This document shows positions 33,140 through 40,502 of a stretch of DNA of 64,000 nt, one piece after another; the stretch's first letter is position 1, and every line of letters begins with the position of its first letter. Below the pieces are notes generated by a model, which worked only from the letters and a program-made list of their open reading frames with translations, did no database searches and was not told the origin of the DNA. Source of the DNA: Streptomyces xanthophaeus (lineage in GTDB: Bacteria; Actinomycetota; Actinomycetes; Streptomycetales; Streptomycetaceae); the NCBI RefSeq assembly GCF_030440515.1, contig NZ_CP076543.1, forward strand, positions 1,984,001-2,048,000. Reading direction: 5' to 3'. Both the position numbers and the translations under genes were made by a program.

Positions 33140-33907
33140 ATGACCGACACGCACGCGGACATCGACGACACCACCACGACCACCACCGCTCTGGTCACCG
33201 GCTCCTCCAGCGGCATCGGACTGGACATCGCCCGCGCCTTCCTCGCGAGCGGCGCCAATGTCGTCCTCAACGGCCGGGACGCCGACCGCCTCGCCAAGGC
33301 CGCGGCCGCCCTGGGTCACCCCGGGCGGATCGCGTGGGTCGCGGGCGCCATCGCCGAGCCGGCGACGGGCGAGGCCCTCGTCCGTACCGCCCTGGACCGG
33401 TTCGGCCGTATCGACGTCCTCGTCAACAACGCGGGCACCTTCGCCCCCAAGCCCTTCACCGAGGTCACCGAGGAAGAACTCGACGGCTTCCTGACCGGCA
33501 ACCTCAAGGGCACGTACCTCACCACCCAGGCCGTGGTACGGGCGCTGCGCGCGCAGGGCCGGGGCGGCAGCATCGTCAACATAGGCACCGTCCTGGTGGA
33601 CCACGCGCTGGCGGGCTTCCCGTCCTCCGCGCCGGTGGTCAGCAAGGCGGGGGTGCACGCGCTGACGACCAGCCTGGCCGCCGAACTCGCCGCCGACGGG
33701 ATCCGCGTGAACCTCGTGTCCCCCGGCATCGTCCGCACTCCGCTGCACGCGGGATCCGACGTGGACTCCTTCGCCGGGCTGGCCCTGCTGAACCGGGTCG
33801 GCGAGGTCGCGGAGATCTCCGAGGCGGTGCTCTACCTCGCGGGCGCCACCTTCGTCACCGGCCACGCCCTGCGCGTGGACGGCGGCCACGTCACCGGTCG
33901 CGCCTGA
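33140..33907 (+). CDS. SDR family oxidoreductase lacking the catalytic tyrosine
   Basis: The protein has 255 residues. The cofactor motif is TGSSSGIGLDIARAF, NNAG is in LVNNAGTFAPK, and the PG motif is NLVSPGIVRTPLH, so the Rossmann fold is intact. The position of the catalytic YxxxK reads PVVSK (in SSAPVVSKAGVHAL): Lys is kept but Tyr is Pro. The serine region reads NIGTVLVDHA, with no serine in the usual place. DNA in this stretch is clean, with no frameshift. It may be a non-catalytic or mechanistically altered member, or it may use a different acid. It is the likely target of the divergent LysR gene. Confidence 0.85.
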   Translation: MTDTHADIDDTTTTTTALVTGSSSGIGLDIARAFLASGANVVLNGRDADRLAKAAAALGHPGRIAWVAGAIAEPATGEALVRTALDRFGRIDVLVNNAGTFAPKPFTEVTEEELDGFLTGNLKGTYLTTQAVVRALRAQGRGGSIVNIGTVLVDHALAGFPSSAPVVSKAGVHALTTSLAAELAADGIRVNLVSPGIVRTPLHAGSDVDSFAGLALLNRVGEVAEISEAVLYLAGATFVTGHALRVDGGHVTGRA

Positions 33908-34080
33908 TCCCGGACCCACCCACCCGCACCGGAAGGACATCCGCCACCGGGGACGAGTACCGCCGCATCCGTACACGGAACCAGGGAGTCTTCTCCGGGC
34001 GGGGTCCGGGGCGGACACGGCGGAGTGTCCCCGCGGGACGAGCGCGCATCCACGCCTCCGGGCGGCCCGGGCCGTCCCCG

Positions 34081-34105
34081 CCTCCCGTGACGCCGTCACG
34101 GGAGG
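34081..34105 (-). terminator. hairpin spanning the RidA-like gene stop codon
   Basis: A perfect 11-bp stem (CCTCCCGTGAC with GTCACGGGAGG) has a 3-nt loop. The RidA stop at 34096-34098 lies within the stem. It likely ends the acyl-CoA dehydrogenase/RidA operon and may also stop readthrough from the SDR gene. Confidence 0.65.
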
Positions 34106-34494
34106 ACCGCGACGCCGTCGAGTTCCACCAGGGCCTGGTCGTCCCAGAGGCGGACCACGCCGATGACGGCCATCGCCGGGTAGTCGCGGCCGGCCGACCG
34201 CCGCCAGATGCGGCCCAGTTCGGCCGCGTGGGTCCGGTACGCCGCCACGTCCACCGCGTACACCGTCACCCGGGCCAGGTCCGCCGGGGTCCCGCCGGCC
34301 GCGGCGAGGGCCGTCAGGAGGTTGGCGAGGGCGACCTCGAACTGCTCCGGCAGGCTCTCGCCGACCACCTTGCCCTCGCCGTCCAGGGCGGTCTGGCCCG
34401 CCAGGAACACCAGCCGGGTGCCGGTCGCCGCGACCGCGTGCGAGAAACCCGTCGCGGGCGACAGCTCCGCCGGGTTGATCCGCTCCAGGCTCAT
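34096..34494 (-). CDS. RidA family protein (YjgF/YER057c/UK114)
   Basis: The protein has 132 residues with the compact RidA fold: RLVFLAGQTALDGEGKVVGESLPEQFEVALANLLTALAAAGGTPADLARVTVYAVD and YPAMAVIGVVRLWDDQALVELDGVA. The arginine-containing C-terminal strand is changed relative to canonical RidA (VVRLWDDQALVE), so imine deaminase activity is not assured. Its ATG overlaps the stop of the acyl-CoA dehydrogenase gene (ATGA). In aminobenzoate pathways a RidA-like protein could remove the ring-derived imine after the monooxygenase/reductase step, which would explain the coupling. Confidence 0.83.
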   Translation of the reverse strand: MSLERINPAELSPATGFSHAVAATGTRLVFLAGQTALDGEGKVVGESLPEQFEVALANLLTALAAAGGTPADLARVTVYAVDVAAYRTHAAELGRIWRRSAGRDYPAMAVIGVVRLWDDQALVELDGVAVLP

Positions 34495-35642
34495 CGCGGC
34501 GCCACCGCCCCGTACAGCTCCTTCGCGATGATCGTGCGCTGCACCTCGCTCGCCCCCTCGTAGATCCGCGGTGCCCGTACCTCCCGGTAGAGGTGTTCGA
34601 GCAGGTGGCCGCGCTGGAGGGCGACCGCGCCGTGCAGTTGGACCGCGTGGTCGACCACGTACTGGGCCGTCTCCGTGGCCAGCAGTTTCGCCATCGCCGC
34701 CCGGCGCGGGACGTCGCCTGCCCCCCGGTCGTAGGCCCCGGCCGCCGCGTACACCAGCAGCCGGGCCGCTTCCGTGCGGGTGGCCATCTCGGCCACCCGG
34801 TGCGCCACCGCCTGGAGATCGCTCAGCGTTCCGCCGAACGCGGTCCGGTCCGCCGTGTACGCGAGCGTCGCGTCCAGCGCGGCCCGGGCCATGCCCACCG
34901 CGAAGGCGCCGACGCTCGGCCGGAAGAGGTTCAGGGTGTCCATCGCGACGCGGAAACCGCGCCCGGGCTCGCCGAGCAGGTCCCGCGGGCCGACCGGTAC
35001 CCCGTCGAAGGCGAGGGAGCCGATGGGGTGCGGGGAGAGCATGTCCAGGGGTGCGCCGGAGAGTCCGGGGCGGTCGGCCGGGACCAGGAAGGCCGAGACC
35101 CCCTTCGCTCCCGGCCCCTCGCCCGTTCGGGCGAACACGGTGTAGAAATCCGCCTCGGGAGCGTTGGAGATCCAGCACTTCTCACCGCTGAGCCGCCAGC
35201 CGCCCCCGCCGGACCCGCCGGACCCGCCGGCCGGATCGGGCGTCGCCGCCAGCGCCAGCGCCGCCGCGTCCGAGCCCGCCCCCGGCTCGCTCAGCGCGAA
35301 GGCCGCCACCGCCCGCCCGGCGCGCACCTGCGGCAGCCAGCGCTCCCGCTGCTCCTCGCTCCCCGCCCGCAGGACCGGGTAGGCCCCGAGCCCCTGCAGG
35401 GCGAGCGCCGTCTCGGCCTCCGTGCAACCGTAGGCGAGGGATTCGCGCAGCAGGCACAGTTCCAGCGCGCCCGAGGCGAACACCCGCTCCAGCAGGCCCA
35501 GCTCCCCCAGTGCCGCCAGCAGCGGCCGGTTGACCCGGCCCGGTTCCCCCTTCTCGGCCAGTGGCCGCAGCCGCTCCACCGCCAGTGCGCGCAACTGCCC
35601 GCACCACTCCTCCTGGTCCACCCCGAGCGCGAATCCGGTCAT
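34491..35642 (-). CDS. acyl-CoA dehydrogenase family protein
   Basis: The 383-residue flavoenzyme has the signatures AFALSEPGAGSDAAALA, WRLSGEKCWISNAPEADFY and a C-terminal FGGTLSDLQAVAHRVAEMATR with YEGASEVQRTIIAKEL, whose Glu is the usual catalytic base. A Gly/Ser-rich insert (GGSGGSGGGGW) interrupts the FAD domain around residue 140. It probably oxidises the ring-reduced or opened CoA ester in the 2-aminobenzoate pathway, working with the enoyl-CoA hydratase at 42742. It is divergent from the CoA ligase, and the gap between them carries a candidate PaaX operator. Confidence 0.88.
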   Translation of the reverse strand: MTGFALGVDQEEWCGQLRALAVERLRPLAEKGEPGRVNRPLLAALGELGLLERVFASGALELCLLRESLAYGCTEAETALALQGLGAYPVLRAGSEEQRERWLPQVRAGRAVAAFALSEPGAGSDAAALALAATPDPAGGSGGSGGGGWRLSGEKCWISNAPEADFYTVFARTGEGPGAKGVSAFLVPADRPGLSGAPLDMLSPHPIGSLAFDGVPVGPRDLLGEPGRGFRVAMDTLNLFRPSVGAFAVGMARAALDATLAYTADRTAFGGTLSDLQAVAHRVAEMATRTEAARLLVYAAAGAYDRGAGDVPRRAAMAKLLATETAQYVVDHAVQLHGAVALQRGHLLEHLYREVRAPRIYEGASEVQRTIIAKELYGAVAPR

Positions 35643-35672
35643 CCGAACATCCCCGCATCTATCGCGTCCTGT

Positions 35673-35685
35673 TGACTGCCGTCAC
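35673..35685. promoter_or_regulatory. candidate PaaX operator, aminobenzoate ligase/acyl-CoA dehydrogenase promoter
   Basis: The 13-nt TGACTGCCGTCAC, containing the dyad TGAC-N4-GTCA, is identical to the sequence at 43594-43606 upstream of the other operon of this pathway. It lies 31-43 bp from the dehydrogenase start and about 100 bp from the ligase start. Assignment to the PaaX-family protein is by context. Confidence 0.55.
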
Positions 35686-35788
35686 CATCACGATACGCTC
35701 CTGGAAGGACCTTCCGGCTACGGCCGGAGGAACCGCCGCACGGCCGGCTCCACCCCACCCCGGACCGCTGCAAGGGGGGCCACCCGCC

Positions 35789-37444
35789 TTGGACCTCAAG
35801 CCTTCCGCCCACACCGACACCTTCGCCCGTGACCATCTGCCACCCGTGGACACCTGGCCGGAGCTCCTCTTCGATCTGCCCGAACTGGCCTACCCGGACC
35901 GCCTGAACTGCGGGGCCGAGCTGCTCGACGCCACCATCGCCCGGTTCGGTCCCGCGGGCGCCGACCGCCCGGCCTTCCGCAGCGCCGCGGGCGAGGTATG
36001 GACGTACGGCGGTCTGCGCGAGCGCGTCGACCGCCTGGCCCACACGCTCACCGCCGACCTCGGTGTGGTCCCCGGCAACCGGGTGCTCCTGCGCGGGCCC
36101 ACCGGCCCCTGGCTCGCCGCCTGCTGGCTCGCGGTGATGAAGGCGGGCGCGGTGGCCGTCACCGTGCTGCCCCAGCAGCGTGCGCAGGAGCTGGCCACGG
36201 TGTGCGCGATGGCCCGGGTGGGGCACGCCCTGTGCCATGCGGACGTGCTGGACGACCTGGTCAAGGCCGAGGTGCCGGGGCTGCGGATCACCGTGTACGG
36301 GGGCGGGGACCCGGGGGACCTGCTCCGGCTGGCCGAGAGACATCCCGATCCGTTCCCGGCCGCCCCGACGTCCGCGGACGACGTGGCCCTGATCGCCTTC
36401 ACCTCCGGGACCACCGGGCGGCCCAAGGGCTGCATGCACTTCCACCGCGATCTGCTCGCCGTCGCCGACACCTTCTCCCGCAGCGTGCTGCGGCCCCGCC
36501 CGGACGACGTCTTCGCGGGCAGTCCACCGCTCGGCTTCACCTTCGGCCTCGGCGGACTGGTGGTCTTCCCGCTGCGGGCCGGGGCCTCGGTGCTGCTGCT
36601 GGAGGAGGCGGTGCCGCGCCGGCTGCTGCCCGCGCTCGCGGAGCACCGGGTGACGGTGCTGTTCACCGCGCCCACCGCGTACCGGACGATGCTGGACGCG
36701 CTGGGCCCGTACGACGTGGGCATGTACGACCTGTCGGCGCTGCGCCGCTGCGTCTCGGCCGGGGAGAACCTGCCGGCCGCCACCTGGCAGGCCTGGTACG
36801 AGCGCACCGGCCTGCGGATCATCAACGGCATCGGGGCGACCGAGCTGCTGCACATCTTCATCTCGGCCGCCGACGAGGACATCCGGCCCGGGACGACGGG
36901 CCGGGTGGTCCCGGGCTGGGAGGCCCGGGTGGTGGACCGGGCCGGCCGCCCGGTCCCGGACAACGAGCCGGGGCTGCTGGCCGTGCGCGGCCCGGTGGGC
37001 TGCCGCTACCTGGCCGACCCCCGGCAGGGGGAGTACGTACAGGGCGGGTGGAACCTGACCGGTGACACCTACGTCCGCGATCCGGAGGGCTACTTCCGCT
37101 ACGTCGCCCGGGCGGACGACATGATCGTCTCGGCGGGCTACAACATCGCGGGCCCCGAGGTGGAGGAAGCCCTGCTGCGCCACCCGGACGTGGTGGAGGC
37201 GGCCGTGGTGGGCCTCCCGGACGAGCGCCGCGGGCAGATCGTGGTGGCGTACACCGTGGCACGCGACGGCGCGGTGCTGACGGAGGAGGTCCTGCGCACC
37301 TTCATGCGGGCGGAACTGGCCCCGCACAAGTGCCCGCGCTCCTTCGTCTTCCTCCCCGCCCTCCCCCGGACCGCGACGGGCAAACTGCAGCGCTTCCGGC
37401 TGCGCGATCCCGGCGCCCGGCCCGATCCGCCCGACACGATCTAA
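35789..37444 (+). CDS. 2-aminobenzoate--CoA ligase (AMP-dependent synthetase family)
   Basis: I place the start at the TTG at 35789, preceded by AAGGGGGG at suitable spacing, giving 551 residues; longer frames add sequence without family similarity. The N-terminus HTDTFARDHLPPVDTWPE is typical of 2-aminobenzoate- and benzoate-CoA ligases. AMP-binding motifs are FTSGTTGRPKGCMHF, NGIGATELLHIF and TGDTYVRDPEGYFRYVARADDMI. The catalytic lysine is in TATGKLQRFRLR. It activates anthranilate to its CoA thioester in the aerobic hybrid pathway. The PaaX gene follows after 9 bp. Confidence 0.87.
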   Translation: MDLKPSAHTDTFARDHLPPVDTWPELLFDLPELAYPDRLNCGAELLDATIARFGPAGADRPAFRSAAGEVWTYGGLRERVDRLAHTLTADLGVVPGNRVLLRGPTGPWLAACWLAVMKAGAVAVTVLPQQRAQELATVCAMARVGHALCHADVLDDLVKAEVPGLRITVYGGGDPGDLLRLAERHPDPFPAAPTSADDVALIAFTSGTTGRPKGCMHFHRDLLAVADTFSRSVLRPRPDDVFAGSPPLGFTFGLGGLVVFPLRAGASVLLLEEAVPRRLLPALAEHRVTVLFTAPTAYRTMLDALGPYDVGMYDLSALRRCVSAGENLPAATWQAWYERTGLRIINGIGATELLHIFISAADEDIRPGTTGRVVPGWEARVVDRAGRPVPDNEPGLLAVRGPVGCRYLADPRQGEYVQGGWNLTGDTYVRDPEGYFRYVARADDMIVSAGYNIAGPEVEEALLRHPDVVEAAVVGLPDERRGQIVVAYTVARDGAVLTEEVLRTFMRAELAPHKCPRSFVFLPALPRTATGKLQRFRLRDPGARPDPPDTI

Positions 37445-37453
37445 AGTGAACCC

Positions 37454-38254
37454 GTGGTCGAGCAGCACACTCCGCGATCCCTGATCGTCACGTTCTACGG
37501 AGCCTACGGGCGGGCCTTCGAGGGCCCGGTCCCGGTGGCCGCGCTGATCCGCCTGCTGGGCGCGGCCGGCGTGGACGCCCCGTCGGTCCGCTCGTCGGTG
37601 TCCCGGCTGAAGCGGCGCGGCTTCCTGCTGCCCGGGCGGGCGGCGGACGGCTCGGCGGCGTACGGGCTCTCCGATGAGGCGCGGCAGCTGCTGGACGACG
37701 GCGACCGCCGGATCTACGGCAGCCCGCAGCTGTCGGAGGAGTGGCTGGTGGCGGTGTTCTCCGTGCCGGAGCAGGAGCGGAACAAACGGCATCTGCTGCG
37801 CTCGCGGCTGGCCCGGCTCGGTTTCGGTGCGGTGGCGCCGGGCGTGTGGATCGCCCCGGCCCGCCTGGCCGAGGAGACCGCGCACACCCTGGAACGGCTG
37901 CACCTGACCCCGTACGTGGAACTCTTCCGCGGCGCCCACCTCGGTTTCGCCCCGACCGCCGAGGCGGTGGCCCGCTGGTGGGACCTGGCGGCCCTCGCCA
38001 AGCAGCACGAGGAATTCCTCGACCTGCACGAACCCGTCCTGCGCGCGCTCCGGCCGGGCCCGGAGCCGACCCCGCAGGAGGCCTACCGGAGCTACCTCCT
38101 CGCCCTGGACACCTGGCGGCGCCTCCCGTATGCCGACCCGGGCCTGCCGCGGGAACTGCTCCCGGCGGACTGGCCGGGCGACCGGGCGGCGGCGGTCTTC
38201 ACCGAGCTGCACGAGCGGCTGCGGGACATCGGGGCCGGGTTCGCGGAACCGTAG
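37454..38254 (+). CDS. PaaX family transcriptional regulator
   Basis: The 266-residue protein has the PaaX layout: an N-terminal winged helix (RSLIVTFYGAYGRAF, VAALIRLLGAAGVDAPSVRSSVSRLKRRGFL), a central domain (WLVAVFSVPEQERNKRHLLRSRLARLGFGAVAPGVWIAP) and a C-terminal helical domain. E. coli PaaX is relieved by phenylacetyl-CoA. Here the linked ligase makes 2-aminobenzoyl-CoA, a likely effector. It is cotranscribed with the ligase from a GTG start with a weak ribosome site. The TGAC-N4-GTCA palindromes at 35673 and 43593 are its candidate binding sites. Confidence 0.9.
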   Translation: MVEQHTPRSLIVTFYGAYGRAFEGPVPVAALIRLLGAAGVDAPSVRSSVSRLKRRGFLLPGRAADGSAAYGLSDEARQLLDDGDRRIYGSPQLSEEWLVAVFSVPEQERNKRHLLRSRLARLGFGAVAPGVWIAPARLAEETAHTLERLHLTPYVELFRGAHLGFAPTAEAVARWWDLAALAKQHEEFLDLHEPVLRALRPGPEPTPQEAYRSYLLALDTWRRLPYADPGLPRELLPADWPGDRAAAVFTELHERLRDIGAGFAEP

Positions 38255-38281
38255 GAGCAACGGGCCGCGTCACGAGGTGCT

Positions 38282-38743
38282 GTGACGCATTCCGATCTTC
38301 CTCCGCACCCGCCGCGCCCACCTCATCCGCTGCACCCGCCTCACCCGCCGCACCACCGACCGCAGCCGCCGCGGTCGCCGTCCACGGCCTTCCAGCTGGT
38401 GGCGGCGGCGCTGGTCGGAGGCGTGGCCGGGTGGGCCGCCGTCGTGCTCGCCTCCCGTGCCCGCGCGTACTGCGACGCGGGCTGGGAGGCGGGCGGCCGG
38501 TTCGAGATGACGTTTCTGCTGCTGCCGATGGTGCCGGGCTGCGCCCTCCTCGCGCTGCTGATCGCCTTCCTCGGCCGGCGGCTGCCCACTTCGCTGCGCC
38601 CCGTGCCGGTCCTGCTGGTGCTCGCGGTGGTGGTGCTCGTCTTCTTCGCCACGGAGGGGACGCTGGACGGCTATCCCGGGAACCTGGAGCGGTGCGGGCC
38701 CGACAACGTGCCGCCGTGGTGGCCGGGGTGGCTGCCCGCGTGA
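38282..38743 (+). CDS. membrane protein with Pro/His-rich N-terminus, hypothetical
   Basis: The 153-residue protein starts at a GTG. Residues 1-33 are rich in Pro and His (PHPPRPPHPLHPPHPPHHRPQ) and could be a cytoplasmic tail. Three membrane segments follow: AAALVGGVAGWAAVVLAS, FLLLPMVPGCALLALLIAFL and VPVLLVLAVVVLVFFATEG. The last 30 residues have CGPDNVPPWWPGWLPA. I recognise no family. It follows the PaaX gene by 27 bp and may be read with it, though no link to aminobenzoate use is evident. Confidence 0.62.
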   Translation: MTHSDLPPHPPRPPHPLHPPHPPHHRPQPPRSPSTAFQLVAAALVGGVAGWAAVVLASRARAYCDAGWEAGGRFEMTFLLLPMVPGCALLALLIAFLGRRLPTSLRPVPVLLVLAVVVLVFFATEGTLDGYPGNLERCGPDNVPPWWPGWLPA

Positions 38744-38787
38744 GAAATCCGGGTGCGGGCGCACCGTGCGCCGCGCCACGATGGGCC

Positions 38788-39627
38788 ATGACCTGGACCT
38801 TCAGTACGGACCTGACGGCCTATCTGGCCGCTGCGGGCCCGGCAGCGACCGCGCAGCCCGTCTCCAACACCCTTCTGCTGACCGTGGCCGACGGGCTGCG
38901 GCGCCGCGGCTCCGGGGCCTACGGTGACGGCACCCCCTTCTTCGGCTGGTGGACCGGGCCCGACGGCACCGTCGCCGGCGGCCTGCTGTGCACCCCGCCG
39001 TTCCCGGTCGTGCTCGGCGTGCTGCCCCGGGAGGGGGTCCGGGCGCTCGGGGCCGCGCTCGCCGGCGAACCGCTGCTCGCCGGGGCGCACGGGTTCAACG
39101 CCCGCCGCCCGGACGCGGAAGCACTGGCCGAGGCCTGGGGGCGGCCCACCCGGATCGCCGAGGAGCTGCGCCTGTACCGGCTGGCAGACCTGGCCGCCCC
39201 GGATCCCGCCCCGGCCGGGCGGGCCCGGCCCGCCACCGGGGCGGACCTCCCGCTGCTGCTGGAGTGGACCACGGCCTTCAGGGCGGAGGCGGGCGTCCCG
39301 GGCAGCCCTTCCGAGGACATGCTGCGCGACCGGATCTCCTACGGCGGGTTCCGGCTGTGGGAGCACGCCGGGACTCCCGTCTCACTGGCCGGCTTCTCCC
39401 GCCCGATCGGCCGGGTCTCCCGCGTCGGCCCCGTCTACACCCCGCCCGAGCACCGCGGCCGCGGCTACGCCGCCGGGGTCACGCACGCGGTGAGCGAAGC
39501 GGCGTACGCCGCCGGCGCCACGGAGGTCCTCCTCTTCACGGACCTGGCCAACCCCACCAGCAACGGCGTCTACCTGCGCCTGGGTTACACCCCGGTCGAG
39601 GACCGCACCGAGATCGTCCCGGCGTGA
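38788..39627 (+). CDS. GNAT family N-acetyltransferase
   Basis: The 279-residue protein starts at the ATG at 38788. The acetyl-CoA-binding loop is YTPPEHRGRGYAAGVTHAVSE in the C-terminal GNAT domain (about 145-279), followed by LFTDLANPTSNGVYLRLGYTPV, the standard motif B. The N-terminal half is a degenerate domain often paired with GNAT in actinomycetes. The substrate is unknown. It follows the membrane protein on the same strand and is convergent with the NTF2-like gene. Confidence 0.83.
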   Translation: MTWTFSTDLTAYLAAAGPAATAQPVSNTLLLTVADGLRRRGSGAYGDGTPFFGWWTGPDGTVAGGLLCTPPFPVVLGVLPREGVRALGAALAGEPLLAGAHGFNARRPDAEALAEAWGRPTRIAEELRLYRLADLAAPDPAPAGRARPATGADLPLLLEWTTAFRAEAGVPGSPSEDMLRDRISYGGFRLWEHAGTPVSLAGFSRPIGRVSRVGPVYTPPEHRGRGYAAGVTHAVSEAAYAAGATEVLLFTDLANPTSNGVYLRLGYTPVEDRTEIVPA

Positions 39628-39653
39628 CGCGGTGGTTGCGCCGGAACCGGTCG

Positions 39654-39670
39654 CCCGGCCCGAGGCCGGG
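39654..39670 (+). terminator. short hairpin after the GNAT gene
   Basis: CCCGGCC-CGA-GGCCGGG is a perfect 7-bp GC stem with a 3-nt loop, 26 bp after the GNAT stop. It is short and has no T-run, so it is only a possible terminator. The rest of the 286-bp gap to 39913 shows nothing else I can assign. Confidence 0.4.
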
Positions 39671-39913
39671 GCGATGTGCGCCTCACGCACCGCCGGGCGG
39701 CGGACCAACGCGCCTTCGTCGGTCCATCACGGCCGATGAGCATGAACTGCCCGTTCGCCCCCTCAGTTGCCATGGTCGAGGGCCGTCCGCGGGAAGAACA
39801 GCGTCCATGACCCGGCCGGGGCCAAGTCGGTCTCCCCAAGCGCCACATGGGCCATGTCTGCAGGGGCGGTCCTCGTGCCCTGAAGGCGCGCGCCCCTGCG
39901 AGCGCGCCGGCCT

Positions 39914-40321
39914 TCAGGCTTTCGCGACCTGGGTGTTCTGGCAGACGGTCAGGAGCCAGCGGCCGTCGTCGTCCTTGGTCATCACGTACGTCGGGACGCC
40001 CTCGTCCCCGGGGCCGTCGGCCGAGTGGTAGAGCTGGCTGACCTTGACCGCGGCCACATCCGGGCGGAGGAACTGGAGGTGGGTGACGGTGTAGCTGACC
40101 TGGCCGTCCCAGCTCGCGCCGGGGAGGACCGCGCGGGTGAACTCGGATATGGCGTCCAGGCCGATGAGGACCTTGCCGCCGCCGGTGGTCCACAGGGCGT
40201 CGGGGTGGAAGAGGGAGAGGAAGGCGTCGGGGTCCTTGGCCTGCTGCGAGGCCTCGACGGCGGCCACCACCTGGTGGATGGCCTCGATGTCAGCGGTCCG
40301 GGCTGCGTTTTCGGTCGTCAT
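39914..40321 (-). CDS. NTF2/SnoaL-like protein (SgcJ/EcaC type)
   Basis: The protein has 135 residues from the ATG at 40321. The cone-shaped NTF2 fold is suggested by IHQVVAAVEASQQAKDPDAFLSLFHPDALWTTGGGKVLIG and the later strands AAVKVSQLYHS and WLLTVCQNTQVAKA. Such proteins are small cyclases, isomerases or ligand binders; many are annotated SgcJ/EcaC oxidoreductase without a known reaction. I chose 40321 rather than the ATG pair at 40330/40333 because a promoter with 19-bp spacing places transcription at about 40321, making the mRNA leaderless. A SoxR-type box lies in that promoter. Confidence 0.78.
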   Translation of the reverse strand: MTTENAARTADIEAIHQVVAAVEASQQAKDPDAFLSLFHPDALWTTGGGKVLIGLDAISEFTRAVLPGASWDGQVSYTVTHLQFLRPDVAAVKVSQLYHSADGPGDEGVPTYVMTKDDDGRWLLTVCQNTQVAKA

Positions 40322-40328
40322 GCGGATC

Positions 40329-40359
40329 ATCATCGAACCTCAAGGAGGCTTGAGGTCAA
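40329..40359 (-). promoter_or_regulatory. MerR-type promoter with SoxR-like box
   Basis: On the minus strand TTGACC (40359-40354) and GATGAT (40334-40329) are separated by 19 bp, the stretched spacing of MerR-family promoters. The spacer region holds CCTCAAG-N4-CTTGAGG (40338-40355), whose arms match the SoxR box consensus exactly. Transcription would start about 7 bp later, at or next to the ATG at 40321. No merR or soxR gene is adjacent, so the activator is encoded elsewhere. Confidence 0.65.
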
Positions 40360-40475
40360 GACCCGGCTCGCAGGCCCGGCTCGCTCGGGGCCCGCCCCCG
40401 GATACCGGACCGTCAACGCCCTGTTCGTCCCGATCCCGCAGCCGTAGGCACCGCACGCACCACCCGGCTCCCCGT

Positions 40476-40502
40476 ACGGGCCGCGGTCTAGCCGCGGCCC
40501 GT
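40476..40502 (-). terminator. hairpin spanning the monooxygenase/reductase stop codon
   Basis: A perfect 11-bp stem (ACGGGCCGCGG with its complement) has a 5-nt loop that contains two bases of the stop codon. It likely terminates the enoyl-CoA hydratase/monooxygenase operon. Confidence 0.65.

Noticed and set aside
37454..38254. Phenylacetate catabolic cluster because of PaaX
   Set aside because: No paaABCDE oxygenase or phenylacetate ligase is present. The linked ligase and ACMR fusion point to 2-aminobenzoate instead.
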